64,000 bases of DNA, taken from contig NZ_QNRJ01000008.1 of assembly GCF_003315075.1 (NCBI RefSeq), positions 1-64,000 on the forward strand, given 5' to 3'. The notes below the pieces were generated by a model, which saw nothing but the letters and a program-made list of their open reading frames with translations, ran no database searches and was not told the DNA's origin. Shown in pieces: positions 37,901 through 45,170 of this stretch. Positions within the stretch are counted from its first letter, which is position 1. Each line of letters opens with the position of its first letter. This DNA is from Rossellomorea aquimaris. Its GTDB lineage: Bacteria > Bacillota > Bacilli > Bacillales > Bacillaceae_B. Made by a program: the position numbers and the translations under genes.

Positions 37901-38707
37901 GAGTCATTGAGTGAAGATGACAATTGGAAAGAGCAAGTGAAGAACGGTGGGGAAGTGGAAATAGAGTCCACTCATAAAAAAGAGGTATTGCACCGTTTGT
38001 CGTGGAAGTATCCCCATCTGAGTGCTACAAACCTTCGCTCGAAGCAATCGGTTTCTGAGCTGAAGCGCATGGTGGAAATAAGGGATGAAGCAGCAAGTAT
38101 CGATATTCTTCGTCGCCATCAAAAGCCGGTGTATAACAGGCCTCAATTCATGCAGTCCAAAGAGCTGTCACCTGCTGAAAAAGGAACGGCCATGCACACG
38201 GTCATGCAGCATATTTCGTTTGCGGATGGTGTACCCACAGAAGAAGATGTAAAAGAGTTGTTATCGATGTTAGTGAATAAAGAAATCCTGACGGAAGAAC
38301 AGGAAAGAGCCATCTCGTCAGACAACATCGTTGGTTTCTTCCAAAGCGACCTTGGGAAGCGTCTGGTTCAGGCAGCGAATATCCAACGGGAAATTCCATT
38401 CAGCATGAGTGTCCCTCTGAGTGAAATATCGGAAACAGGGGAGGGAGCCCCGGAAGAAACGATCCTCGTTCAAGGGGTCATTGACTGTGTATTCCGGGAT
38501 GAATCGGGAATTGTGCTGTTGGATTACAAAACGGATGGTATCCATGATCGCTATAAAGATGGTTTTAGAGAAGCAAGACCGATACTTGAAGAGCGTTATA
38601 GGGTGCAAATTGAATTATATACCCGCGCATTGGAATCGATTTGGAAAGAAACAGTGTCTGAAAAGTATCTTTACTTTTTCGACGGAGGGCATGTGCTGGA
38701 ACTATAA
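34946..38707 (+). CDS. addA: ATP-dependent helicase/nuclease subunit A (AddA)
   Basis: AddA supplies the UvrD-like helicase and a second nuclease of the AddAB complex. The 1253-residue protein has Walker A AAAGSGKTAVLVERI near residue 36, Walker B LVDEYQDTN, helicase motifs MTIHSSKGLEFPVVFVAG and YVALTRAKEKLFLVG, and the C-terminal nuclease VLLDYKTDG. It starts inside the end of addB. A strong terminator follows directly, so the operon is only addBA. In B. subtilis sbcDC continue the operon; they are absent here. Confidence 0.96.
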   Translation: MSNGTIPAKPDHVTWTDDQWKAIWAKGQDILVAAAAGSGKTAVLVERIIQKILSEEDRMDVDELLVVTFTNASAAEMRHRIGQALEKAIDEDPHSHHLRKQLSLLNRASISTLHSFCLEVIRKYYYLIDIDPGFRIADETEEDLLRDEVLDELFEEEYGKEHNHDFFTLVDTFTNDRSDGALQDMIRKLYDFSRSHPNPDEWLRGLEEMYDIQEGVEIDQLSFIQPLLTDIRLQLHGAKNLFQRALDLTRVPGGPGPRAENFLSDIEIVESLEESRQISWNALYKTIQTLPFTKLKACRGDDYNKDMVDEAKKLRDQGKKTLEKLQEDFFSRRPESFLEDMKKMRDVIHTLAEVVVEFGKRFRQVKEEKGLVDFADLEHFCLEILRDPASDSLLPSEAAKQYKNKFKEVLVDEYQDTNMVQESILLLITEEREEVGNRFMVGDVKQSIYRFRLAEPNLFLGKYTRFLPVSGEAGLKIDLSQNFRSRKEVLEGTNFLFKQIMGSSVGEMEYNREAELVKGAPYPEEKEYPIEVAIINQESEEAGGDEEELSIFDEGDIEKSVLEARYMANKVKSMIEERTPIYDAKTKTERPIQYKDIVILLRSMPWAAEIMEEFKRQGIPIYANLSTGYFEATEIAIMLSLLKVIDNPYQDIPLASVLRSPIVGLDEQGLASIRIHSRAGTYYEALKKFASEKPGNPREEETFEKVKVFLYHLQNWRTKARQGSVTELIWQLYRDTRFYDYVGGMAGGKQRQANLRALYDRARQYESTSFRGLFRFLRFIDRMRERGDDLGVARALSEQEDVVRLMTIHSSKGLEFPVVFVAGTSKQFNLMDLNASYLLDKDLGLATKYTDPGKRISYPSLPQLAFKRKKRMEAISEEMRVLYVALTRAKEKLFLVGTVKSLEKSLKKWRGALGQTEWLLSDYDRAGASSYLDWIGPSLMRHPHCGELGEDAVLEGSGINEEILKHPSSFHIKTIHKSELGAEEEESLSEDDNWKEQVKNGGEVEIESTHKKEVLHRLSWKYPHLSATNLRSKQSVSELKRMVEIRDEAASIDILRRHQKPVYNRPQFMQSKELSPAEKGTAMHTVMQHISFADGVPTEEDVKELLSMLVNKEILTEEQERAISSDNIVGFFQSDLGKRLVQAANIQREIPFSMSVPLSEISETGEGAPEETILVQGVIDCVFRDESGIVLLDYKTDGIHDRYKDGFREARPILEERYRVQIELYTRALESIWKETVSEKYLYFFDGGHVLEL

Positions 38708-38712
38708 AGAAG

Positions 38713-38750
38713 AACCACTTTGAAGCACTTGCCTTCAAAGTGGTTTTTTT
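38713..38750 (+). terminator. Terminator after addA
   Basis: AACCACTTTGAAG pairs perfectly with CTTCAAAGTGGTT around seven bases, with a T run. Confidence 0.93.
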
Positions 38751-38800
38751 AAAAGGCTTTTTTCTTAAAGTTTGTTGCTATTGTAGAGGAGAAAGTAATA

Positions 38801-38926
38801 GTTGATTTCCGCTCCAGGATGCTCGCTTTCCGCGGGGCTGGCGGTGAGCCTCCTCGGCTGCGCCTCCGGGGTCTCACCTGTCCAGCTATTCCCGCAGGAG
38901 TCGAGCCTCCTTCCGCTCCAATCAAC
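38801..38926. repeat. GC-rich intergenic repeat element, copy 1
   Basis: A 126-base GC-rich block in AT-rich surroundings begins GTTGATTTCCGCTCCAGG and ends CTTCCGCTCCAATCAAC. It holds TTTCCGCGGGGCTGGCGGTGAGCC and later GGTCTCACCTG. The ends GTTGATT/AATCAAC are inverted. I recall very similar blocks scattered between genes in many Bacillaceae genomes. It has no coding signal and its function is unknown. Confidence 0.7.
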
Positions 38927-39070
38927 TTTCTGAGCATGAATCCTTAATAGAAAACAATTAAAACAAGAATTTTAGCAAACAATCTCATTTAAGGTAAGTA
39001 GTGATTGATTTTCGTTTTAAGGAAGAAGAATTATTTTTTCTAGATACACTGTTTTCTTACACACTTTGAA

Positions 39071-39237
39071 GCTCTGTCATAAAATACTGTTAAAGATGGT
39101 GAGGGGAACTGCGCAGACTCCGGCGGATTTTGGGCGTGCCGAGACCCCGTTCGGCTAAGCTGAGGAGGCTCGGCCGAACGCTAGCTGCAAGCGGAGTAGT
39201 TCCCCTCACCATCCAGCATAAACCTGGTTGACAGAGC
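39071..39237. repeat. GC-rich palindromic intergenic element, copy 2
   Basis: Outer inverted repeats GCTCTGTCA (39071-39079) and TGACAGAGC (39229-39237) enclose a perfect 16-base inner pair, GATGGTGAGGGGAACT (39095-39110) and AGTTCCCCTCACCATC (39198-39213). The 87-base GC-rich centre contains AGACTCCGGCGG, GAGGAGGCTCGGC and GCAAGCGGAG, which resemble parts of copy 1 on the other strand. It looks like a folded mobile or structured repeat. The rest of 38753-39345 holds nothing else that I can see. Confidence 0.7.
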
Positions 39238-39345
39238 CCTGGCAGATTCTATGCTAGAAAACAACAATCTTTGCGAAAAGAGCATTTTTTAAAAGTGATA
39301 AAAATAGGGAATATCTATACTAAACACATACAGGAAGGTTTTGAA

Positions 39346-39651
39346 ATGAGTAAAAAAACGATTGGTACATGTGAATTATGCTCTCGTCAAAATGTAGAAA
39401 CCACGATTCATCACCTGACACCTAAGGAGGTGGGGGGAACCTTCCTTCCCACAGCACAACTTTGTATCCCGTGTCACAAACAAATTCACTCCCTCTATAC
39501 AAATGATGAATTGGGCGTAAGATTGAACACCATCGAATACTTGAGGAGGGATGAAAAGATTCACAAGTTCATTAAGTGGATCCGAAAGCAGCCCTCCACT
39601 AAATTGGTGAAAACGAGGAAAAGCAATGAACGTAAAAAAAAGAAACGGTGA
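39346..39651 (+). CDS. hlpB: HNH-type protein HlpB (YisB)
   Basis: A 101-residue protein with two zinc-type pairs (CELC and CIPC) and the HNH-like HHLTPKE...CHKQIH, followed by a very basic tail (KSNERKKKKR). It is the B. subtilis YisB/HlpB homologue, which lies after sbcC there and is reported to affect DNA repair with AddAB-type enzymes. AGGAAGG lies seven bases before ATG 39346. Its position here behind addA, with sbcDC missing, is consistent with a loss of those two genes. Confidence 0.88.
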   Translation: MSKKTIGTCELCSRQNVETTIHHLTPKEVGGTFLPTAQLCIPCHKQIHSLYTNDELGVRLNTIEYLRRDEKIHKFIKWIRKQPSTKLVKTRKSNERKKKKR

Positions 39652-39682
39652 GGCTGTTTCACGTCGCTCCTTACCCAGATAA

Positions 39683-39717
39683 AAAAGCAAAAAGCTATAA
39701 TATCGCTTTTTGCTTTT
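39683..39717. terminator. Bidirectional terminator between hlpB and gerPF
   Basis: AAAAGCAAAAAGC pairs with GCTTTTTGCTTTT around nine bases. It serves both convergent genes. Confidence 0.85.
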
Positions 39718-39934
39718 AGTTATTCCCTGTTATCGGTTGATCCACAACATTACAATCAAATGTGGTATTCACACTGAATACATTGTAGGTTAACTGAAAG
39801 GGACCTGTATTGAATCCACCAGAACCACCAAAAGTTTTTGATGCGGACTTAGGTGAAATAATACCTGTATCTCCAAACTGAACACTTCCTCCACCGACAT
39901 TTAGAATAGAGACAGGACCTACTAAAGCGGGCAT
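39716..39934 (-). CDS. gerPF: Spore germination protein GerPF
   Basis: A 72-residue protein with the GerPA/GerPF fold (MPALVGPVSILNVGGGSVQFGD..SPKSASKTFGGSGGFNTG). It is the last gene of the gerP operon, which lets germinants pass the spore coat. The start at 39934 follows AGGATG; the frame reaches 39952 (MKRMLN) but lacks a better site. The terminator beyond it is shared with hlpB. Confidence 0.92.
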   Translation of the reverse strand: MPALVGPVSILNVGGGSVQFGDTGIISPKSASKTFGGSGGFNTGPFQLTYNVFSVNTTFDCNVVDQPITGNN

Positions 39935-40019
39935 ATTCAACATCCTCTTCATATATATCTATACAGTTAACCTATGTGAAATAGGGTAGAATGTTCATGT
40001 TCCCTATTACAGCGTGTTT

Positions 40020-40427
40020 CTAATCTGGTTGATCTATGGTTTCAAACGTTTGTGGATCTTCATCTATTTTACTTTCAAGCTGCCGGATGTGCTTGACCCT
40101 CGATTCCATTGCTACATTTGAGGTGTTTCCAATATGAACAATTGAAGAAAATGCCGTTGCCCTGATATAAACCTGGTCAACTTTGATTGGACAAAGGTTT
40201 AGGCGGCTGACCCTCACTTCGGGATCAATGGAAGGTTTTGCAAGTGGAGCTTGAAACACTCTGGAATCAAAGCTTCCTTCACTCGTTAAGAAAAATTCTT
40301 TTTCCCGCTGTACTGCATAGGCAAATGATAGGGCATTAATATTTTGGGAATCGCCTACTTGGTAGAGAGAGCTAAAGGCTAAAGTAATCCCATCTAATTT
40401 ATTCACAATCGAATATCGTTTAAACAT
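40020..40427 (-). CDS. gerPE: Spore germination protein GerPE
   Basis: A 135-residue GerPE (MFKRYSIVNKLDGITLAFSSLYQVGDS..INALSFAYAVQRE). It starts three bases after the gerPD stop and has AAGGGA before it. It belongs to the six-gene operon of late mother-cell coat proteins. The exact part played by GerPE in coat permeability is not known. Confidence 0.92.
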   Translation of the reverse strand: MFKRYSIVNKLDGITLAFSSLYQVGDSQNINALSFAYAVQREKEFFLTSEGSFDSRVFQAPLAKPSIDPEVRVSRLNLCPIKVDQVYIRATAFSSIVHIGNTSNVAMESRVKHIRQLESKIDEDPQTFETIDQPD

Positions 40428-40430
40428 ACA

Positions 40431-40610
40431 TTATCCCTTTGGTGTAAGAGGAACGAATGGACCGATGATGAGGGACTCTGGCGGTGTATCGAAGGCAGAC
40501 GTAAGCTGAATGATGTCAGCATCCCCGATCAGGACCAGGGAAGAGCTTGCCACCCCTGCAATATCAATACTGCCGACTGACAATTCACGATTGATTACTT
40601 GGAGGTTCAT
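40431..40610 (-). CDS. gerPD: Spore germination protein GerPD
   Basis: A 59-residue small protein starting MNLQVINRELSVGSIDIAG, the GerPD signature (B. subtilis GerPD has 58 residues). It ends PFVPLTPKG. Its start lies inside gerPC, overlapping it by 26 bases, so translation is coupled. Length and position are right for the family. Confidence 0.9.
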   Translation of the reverse strand: MNLQVINRELSVGSIDIAGVASSSLVLIGDADIIQLTSAFDTPPESLIIGPFVPLTPKG

Positions 40611-41214
40611 TGTTATTCATTCCTTCCATATTTTCCGGCATTTGTGACATGAAAGAGAAGAGGGCCGTTTGGATATCTTTTTTGATTTTTGAAATGATTT
40701 TTCTTTCCCACTCCTCTTCGGATTGCTTGGATTCGACATGTGGTATGTTTTCAAGGTAGAAATCGATTCTCTGCGGCATCTGATTTAATAGGTCTTGCTG
40801 TACCATTTCATAATAAGAAGGGTCGAGTGATCGTTGGAATTGCATTTCATTGTCTTGAATCAGGGTAGGCAATTCGGTTTGAATGTATGCCTGTATTTCA
40901 TTCGTTATTCTTTCTTTGTAGGGAGTTAGATCTTTGATGGAATTGACATTCACATTTTGGTCTACGGCTAAATCCTCTATGGTATCCTTTAAATTACTAG
41001 GGTTCAGACCAATATTCAATGTGCCGTCAAGGGACTCGACTTTAAGCTGATCGAACTTATATTCAATTCTTTCTACATTAATCTTAGGTGTTTCCTTGAT
41101 CGTCATTAATTCTTGTGAGAGCTCATTTACTTTTTGTTCTAACGCGACAATTTTCGTATTCAACATGTCAATATACTGATAGAGTTGTTGTGGGGTCATA
41201 TAGTAATTAGTCAT
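40585..41214 (-). CDS. gerPC: Spore germination protein GerPC
   Basis: A 209-residue GerPC. The N-terminal coiled-coil (LYQYIDMLNTKIVALEQKVNELSQEL) and the core VERIEYKFDQLKVESLDGTLNIGL are characteristic. It is the largest GerP protein and binds or positions the others in the inner coat. AGAGGTGG precedes the ATG. It overlaps the start of gerPD. Confidence 0.93.
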   Translation of the reverse strand: MTNYYMTPQQLYQYIDMLNTKIVALEQKVNELSQELMTIKETPKINVERIEYKFDQLKVESLDGTLNIGLNPSNLKDTIEDLAVDQNVNVNSIKDLTPYKERITNEIQAYIQTELPTLIQDNEMQFQRSLDPSYYEMVQQDLLNQMPQRIDFYLENIPHVESKQSEEEWERKIISKIKKDIQTALFSFMSQMPENMEGMNNNEPPSNQS

Positions 41215-41245
41215 CCTGCCACCTCTTTCTTTGTCGCGGGTTCTT

Positions 41246-41470
41246 TTATGGGTTTTGAAGAGGAACTAAGGGTGTTGGTGATGGTCCCGTTGAAACACTG
41301 CCTTTTTTTTCAGCTTCAGGAGCGGGTTCCGTAAAACCGCCGGTATTATAAAGATAGTCATTTGTGTTTATTTGGCCACATGTACCAATTTGTAAAACGG
41401 AAGAATTGGACATTCCTCCAATTTTAATAAATTGAATCTGTATGGATTGTTGAACATAATAATTCGTCAT
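41246..41470 (-). CDS. gerPB: Spore germination protein GerPB
   Basis: A 74-residue GerPB (MTNYYVQQSIQIQFIKIGGMSNSSVLQIG). It has a Pro/Ser-rich C-terminal tail (STGPSPTPLVPL) and starts 13 bases after gerPA. It belongs to the gerP operon and has no role outside the spore coat that I know of. Confidence 0.92.
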   Translation of the reverse strand: MTNYYVQQSIQIQFIKIGGMSNSSVLQIGTCGQINTNDYLYNTGGFTEPAPEAEKKGSVSTGPSPTPLVPLQNP

Positions 41471-41483
41471 TTTCGCATCACAC

Positions 41484-41705
41484 TCATAGGTTAAAGTTTA
41501 TTCCTTGATCCACAGCATCGTCATCCACAGTATAGGTTAAGGAGCTTTCATTATAGACGGAAATTCCTCTCCCTGTAATAAACGAACCTGCACCGGCAAA
41601 GGTTTTGGCTGTTGATATTGGACTAATGTTAAATACGTCACCAATGTGAAAAACGCCACTGGAACCGACGTTTATGACTTGTGCAATTCCTACAATTGCG
41701 GGCAT
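41484..41705 (-). CDS. gerPA: Spore germination protein GerPA
   Basis: A 73-residue GerPA (MPAIVGIAQVINVGSSGVFHIGDVFNISPISTAKTFAGAGSF). It is homologous to GerPF at the other end of the operon. AAAGGTGTGAG precedes the ATG. It is the first gene of gerPABCDEF, all on the minus strand. A SigK-type promoter lies 37 bases upstream. Confidence 0.93.
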   Translation of the reverse strand: MPAIVGIAQVINVGSSGVFHIGDVFNISPISTAKTFAGAGSFITGRGISVYNESSLTYTVDDDAVDQGINFNL

Positions 41706-41741
41706 TTCGACTCACACCTTTAAGACAAAGTTAATTATTGT

Positions 41742-41768
41742 TATTCTATGTGAGAAGAAACAATAGGT
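41742..41768 (-). promoter_or_regulatory. SigK-type promoter of the gerP operon
   Basis: On the minus strand AC, a 16-base spacer and CATAGAATA match the SigK pattern AC-N16-CATANNNTA exactly. The gerP operon is SigK-dependent in B. subtilis and B. cereus. Confidence 0.7.
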
Positions 41769-41835
41769 GATAATCGCCTAATTTCAGATTTGGAGTTAGA
41801 ATGAAAGTAAGATTAATTTTTCGGAGGAACTATTA

Positions 41836-43023
41836 ATGACCACTTTATCGCCAACCGAACATTCAGAACGTATTGTAAGTCTTGATGTGATTAGAGGTTT
41901 TTCATTACTTGGAATCTTTATCATCAATATGATTTCCTTTCATTCACCATTTCTTTATCTTGACCCCTATTCCTGGTGGAAGACACCTGAAGATGTCGCA
42001 TTGTATCCATGGATAGATGTATGGGTCCAAGCAAGCTTCTATCCTCTATTCGCCATGATGTTTGGATATGGATTAGGCATTCAGCAACAAAGGGCAATTG
42101 CTAAAAGAACTTCTTTCTATTTATTTGGAATCAGAAGGCTTCTTATCTTATTGGTGATTGGCTCTATTCATGCTTTCCTTATTTGGTCGGGAGATATTTT
42201 AATTAACTATGCCGTATTCGGTCTGCTGCTGCTCTTTTTCATGAGGCTGTCTGGAAAGGGATTATTGTGGTTAGGGGGATTATTATTTCTGCTGCCTCAA
42301 TTATTCTTTAGTATTCTGCTAGTATTAATGACTTTCGCAGATCCGACTGGTGTAACCCAGTTCACTGATATCCAGTCACTGCAGAATTCTGTTGCCGCGT
42401 ATGCCTCTGGAAGCTTCAGCAGTATTATGGAGCAGCGTTTTCAGGACTGGTATGCAGTGAATTCACCAGGTAATCTTATATTCTTATTACTTTCAATCTT
42501 GCCAATGATGATGATTGGGGCCGGGGCTAGTAAACTGCAACTATTGGAAAAGGTAAGAGATTATAAGAAGACATGGATTGTGATAGGAATCTGTACTTTG
42601 GTGATTGGGATCTTCATTAAATCAATGCCACTATTCATTCAGTCCAATTTTGCATATGCGTATATTCAAGACTTTTTGGGAGGTCCGTTCTTATCAGTAT
42701 CTTATGCAATAATCCTCTCATTATTAATGTTGAATGAAAAAATCATGAAAGGGAGCAAGCCTCTAGCCTCAGTAGGGAAAATGTCCCTGACGAACTACCT
42801 CATGCAATCGGTCATCGGCACCCTGATTTTCTATTCGTATGGATTTGGATTGTATGGAGAAGTGACGTTAACGACGGGTACTTTACTGGCGATTGGCATA
42901 TATGCTATCCAAGTGATCATTTCAGAAATTTGGTTATCCAAGTTTAAATACGGTCCGGTTGAGAAGCTGTGGCGTGTATTAAGTTATGGAAAAAGCACTG
43001 TGGTTAAAAAGGGAGAGTTATAG
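41836..43023 (+). CDS. DUF418 domain membrane protein
   Basis: A 395-residue membrane protein with a starting motif ERIVSLDVIRGFSLLGIFIINM, the YeiB/DUF418 signature, and about nine helices. It also has GPVEKLWRVLSYGK near the C-terminus. The function of the family is unknown, though an acyltransferase-like role has been suggested from distant similarity. CGGAGG precedes the ATG. yisK follows 33 bases later with its own ribosome site, so they may be co-transcribed. Confidence 0.88.
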   Translation: MTTLSPTEHSERIVSLDVIRGFSLLGIFIINMISFHSPFLYLDPYSWWKTPEDVALYPWIDVWVQASFYPLFAMMFGYGLGIQQQRAIAKRTSFYLFGIRRLLILLVIGSIHAFLIWSGDILINYAVFGLLLLFFMRLSGKGLLWLGGLLFLLPQLFFSILLVLMTFADPTGVTQFTDIQSLQNSVAAYASGSFSSIMEQRFQDWYAVNSPGNLIFLLLSILPMMMIGAGASKLQLLEKVRDYKKTWIVIGICTLVIGIFIKSMPLFIQSNFAYAYIQDFLGGPFLSVSYAIILSLLMLNEKIMKGSKPLASVGKMSLTNYLMQSVIGTLIFYSYGFGLYGEVTLTTGTLLAIGIYAIQVIISEIWLSKFKYGPVEKLWRVLSYGKSTVVKKGEL

Positions 43024-43056
43024 TTTCTAAAGTCAAACGAAGGGGATGAGTAAGGG

Positions 43057-43926
43057 ATGAAATTTGTTAGCTTTCAGGTTGGGGATAGACAGACGTATGG
43101 TGTGGAGCGAAATGCCAGAATTGTAGAGTTAGCAGGTTTGCACGGCTTACCTCAGGATTTACTTGGCGGGATAGAACGGGGGGAAGGCTTTATTCAAAAA
43201 GTAATAAACATCCTTCAGGACATTTCCTTAGATTGTCCGTCATATTCTCATGATGAGGTAAAGTGGCTTTCACCGCTTCCAAAAGTGAAGAGGAATATTA
43301 TGTGTGTAGGAAAAAATTATCGTGATCATGCCATTGAAATGGGTGGGGAGCAGGATATCCCGAAAGACATCATGATTTTCACCAAAGCGACCAATACCGT
43401 AGTCGGTCATGAAGAAACGGTGCTGAATCATGGTGAAATGACGGAGCAGCTTGATTATGAAGGGGAGCTTGCTGTCGTGATTGGCAGGAGAGGAAAAGGG
43501 ATTTCCCTGGAAAACGCCTTGGAGTATGTATTTGGATATACGATACTCAATGATATAACCGCCAGGGATCTGCAGAAAAAGCATGGCCAATTTTTCATCG
43601 GTAAGAGCCTGGATACAACATGTCCGATCGGTCCGTATCTTGTCACCAAGGATGAAATCGTCGACCCGCAGAATCTGGAAATCACGACGAGGGTAAATGA
43701 TGAAATCCGTCAGTCTTCGAACACAAGTGAAATGATATTCACCATTCCCACCATCATTTCTACGTTATCAAAGGGGATGACGCTTGAGCCTGGTGATATC
43801 ATTGCTACCGGGACACCTGCTGGAGTTGGAAAAGGCTTCAAGCCTCCGCTTTTTCTGAAGAAGGGTGACAGAGTGGAAATCGAAATTGAATCTCTGGGAA
43901 TTTTGACAAATCAGTTACAGGCCTAG
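43057..43926 (+). CDS. yisK: Fumarylacetoacetate hydrolase family protein YisK
   Basis: A 289-residue FAH-family enzyme. Metal-site residues lie in LDYEGELAVVIGRRGKGI and the later RDLQKKHGQFFIGKSLDTTCPIGP, and the family core GDIIATGTPAGVGKGFKPP is intact. B. subtilis YisK is an oxaloacetate decarboxylase that also touches cell shape through Mbl. Gene order (yisK, yisL) is conserved with B. subtilis. AGGGGATGAG precedes the ATG. Confidence 0.9.
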   Translation: MKFVSFQVGDRQTYGVERNARIVELAGLHGLPQDLLGGIERGEGFIQKVINILQDISLDCPSYSHDEVKWLSPLPKVKRNIMCVGKNYRDHAIEMGGEQDIPKDIMIFTKATNTVVGHEETVLNHGEMTEQLDYEGELAVVIGRRGKGISLENALEYVFGYTILNDITARDLQKKHGQFFIGKSLDTTCPIGPYLVTKDEIVDPQNLEITTRVNDEIRQSSNTSEMIFTIPTIISTLSKGMTLEPGDIIATGTPAGVGKGFKPPLFLKKGDRVEIEIESLGILTNQLQA

Positions 43927-43998
43927 TTAAAATTTCTGTTGGAGTAAAGACTATGGTAATATTATGAACGTATACTATCTACCTGTAGGAGGTTCATT

Positions 43999-44370
43999 AT
44001 GTTTGATAATACACATGCCCATATTACAACTTGGGTGATTGCGATTATTCTTTTCTTTGTAGCGGTTGGCTTACATAATGCAGGAAAGAAAAAAGGCATG
44101 AAAGTTGTACATATGATCTTAAGGTTATTCTACCTGCTCATTATTTTAACGGGTGCCCTATTATTCTGGAAGCATCAAGGAATTAATCCTGCCCTATATG
44201 GCATTAAAGGATTGGTTGGAATCTGGGTCATCGGTATGTTCGAGATGGTCTTGGTTCGCATGAATAAAGGCAAGAGTACGAAGATGTTCTGGATTCAATT
44301 GATCATCGCTTTAATCATTGTTCTTTATTTGGGATTACGTTTGCCTCTGGGCTTGAATTTCCTTGGATAG
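43999..44370 (+). CDS. yisL: YisL family (UPF0344) membrane protein
   Basis: A 123-residue four-helix membrane protein starting FDNTHAHITTWVIAIILFFVAVGLHNAGKKKGMKVVHMILRLFY, the UPF0344/YisL signature. The function is unknown. AGGAGG precedes the ATG, and it sits at the B. subtilis position right after yisK. It ends at a bidirectional terminator shared with yisN. Confidence 0.9.
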   Translation: MFDNTHAHITTWVIAIILFFVAVGLHNAGKKKGMKVVHMILRLFYLLIILTGALLFWKHQGINPALYGIKGLVGIWVIGMFEMVLVRMNKGKSTKMFWIQLIIALIIVLYLGLRLPLGLNFLG

Positions 44371-44382
44371 AGAAGGAATAGA

Positions 44383-44429
44383 AAAAAAAGCAAATGTATG
44401 TCGGATACCGGCAGGCATTTGCTTTTTTC
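44383..44429. terminator. Bidirectional terminator between yisL and yisN
   Basis: AAAAAAGCAAATG pairs with CATTTGCTTTTTT around a 20-base loop that folds further. Confidence 0.88.
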
Positions 44430-44449
44430 TATTTGGGTTTATGAATGGA

Positions 44450-45013
44450 TTAAATGTTAAAACTTTCAATCACAATTCGTCTCCCCGTACTTAATGTGAA
44501 TTCAAAGCGGTCCCGCTTCTTTTTGTAATAGGTGAAGTGATGCTGGACCGCACATACTTCTACACCGTTATCGAAGGTAATGAAGTTAACTCCTTCTTTG
44601 ATCTTTTGATTTCCAAGGAAAACCAGGTGGTTATGGCAAAAGATACTATCATAAATAGAATAACCCAAATTGTTCAAGGCCGTTGTAAACTGATGAAAAG
44701 CATCATCGGAAATCTCTTCCAATAAATTCTCCAACGAATACAATATATTCTTCTTTATTTGAATTCGATCGCCATTCTCGATTCTTAATCGTTCGTACGG
44801 TGTGACAATGATTCCATCTTCCAACAATACACCTGCAAGCCAGTCTCCATCTCTATATACTTTCAATTCATGATTGAGGTAAAATTCGAGCTCAGACTCT
44901 TCCTCGGCATCAATTTCGAAAAAGTACCACGTATCATCTTCGAAAAGAGCAGTGCCTTCGGAATAGGACCTTTTTTGGGATTTTAAAATGTTTGATCGAA
45001 ATGTGTTGCTCAA
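44450..45013 (-). CDS. yisN: DUF2777 protein YisN
   Basis: A 187-residue cytosolic protein of the DUF2777 family (YisN-like), acidic in the middle (FEIDAEEESELEFYLNHELKVYRDGDW) and with a basic C-terminus. The function is not known. It begins with TTG 45013, eight bases after AAGGAGGG. It diverges from asnO, as in B. subtilis. Confidence 0.8.
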   Translation of the reverse strand: MSNTFRSNILKSQKRSYSEGTALFEDDTWYFFEIDAEEESELEFYLNHELKVYRDGDWLAGVLLEDGIIVTPYERLRIENGDRIQIKKNILYSLENLLEEISDDAFHQFTTALNNLGYSIYDSIFCHNHLVFLGNQKIKEGVNFITFDNGVEVCAVQHHFTYYKKKRDRFEFTLSTGRRIVIESFNI

Positions 45014-45090
45014 GTGAATATCCCTCCTTAACTACATTTCTTGTCATAATTATCATATTTCATTCATGTGAAAATTGATTGAGACAATTA

Positions 45091-45117
45091 ACCATTTCCT
45101 GCCCGGAGCATAGAATA
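45091..45117 (+). promoter_or_regulatory. SigK/SigE-type promoter of asnO
   Basis: AC, 16 bases and CATAGAATA repeat exactly the pattern seen before gerPA. CATAGAAT is also one mismatch from the SigE -10 box. B. subtilis asnO is expressed in the mother cell during sporulation, which supports it. Confidence 0.5.
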
Positions 45118-45170
45118 ATTTATGTGTCCGTGAGCCCAGTTTGTTTGATTAGAAAGTGAGGATGATCACC

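Noticed and set aside
38749..38937. Short minus-strand frame over GC-rich repeat copy 1
   Set aside because: It lies in a repeat, is rich in Arg, Gly and Pro, and has no start signal or family.
45014..45170. T-box or other riboswitch before asnO
   Set aside because: The leader is only about 50 bases from the likely start of transcription and has no T-box motif or terminator.
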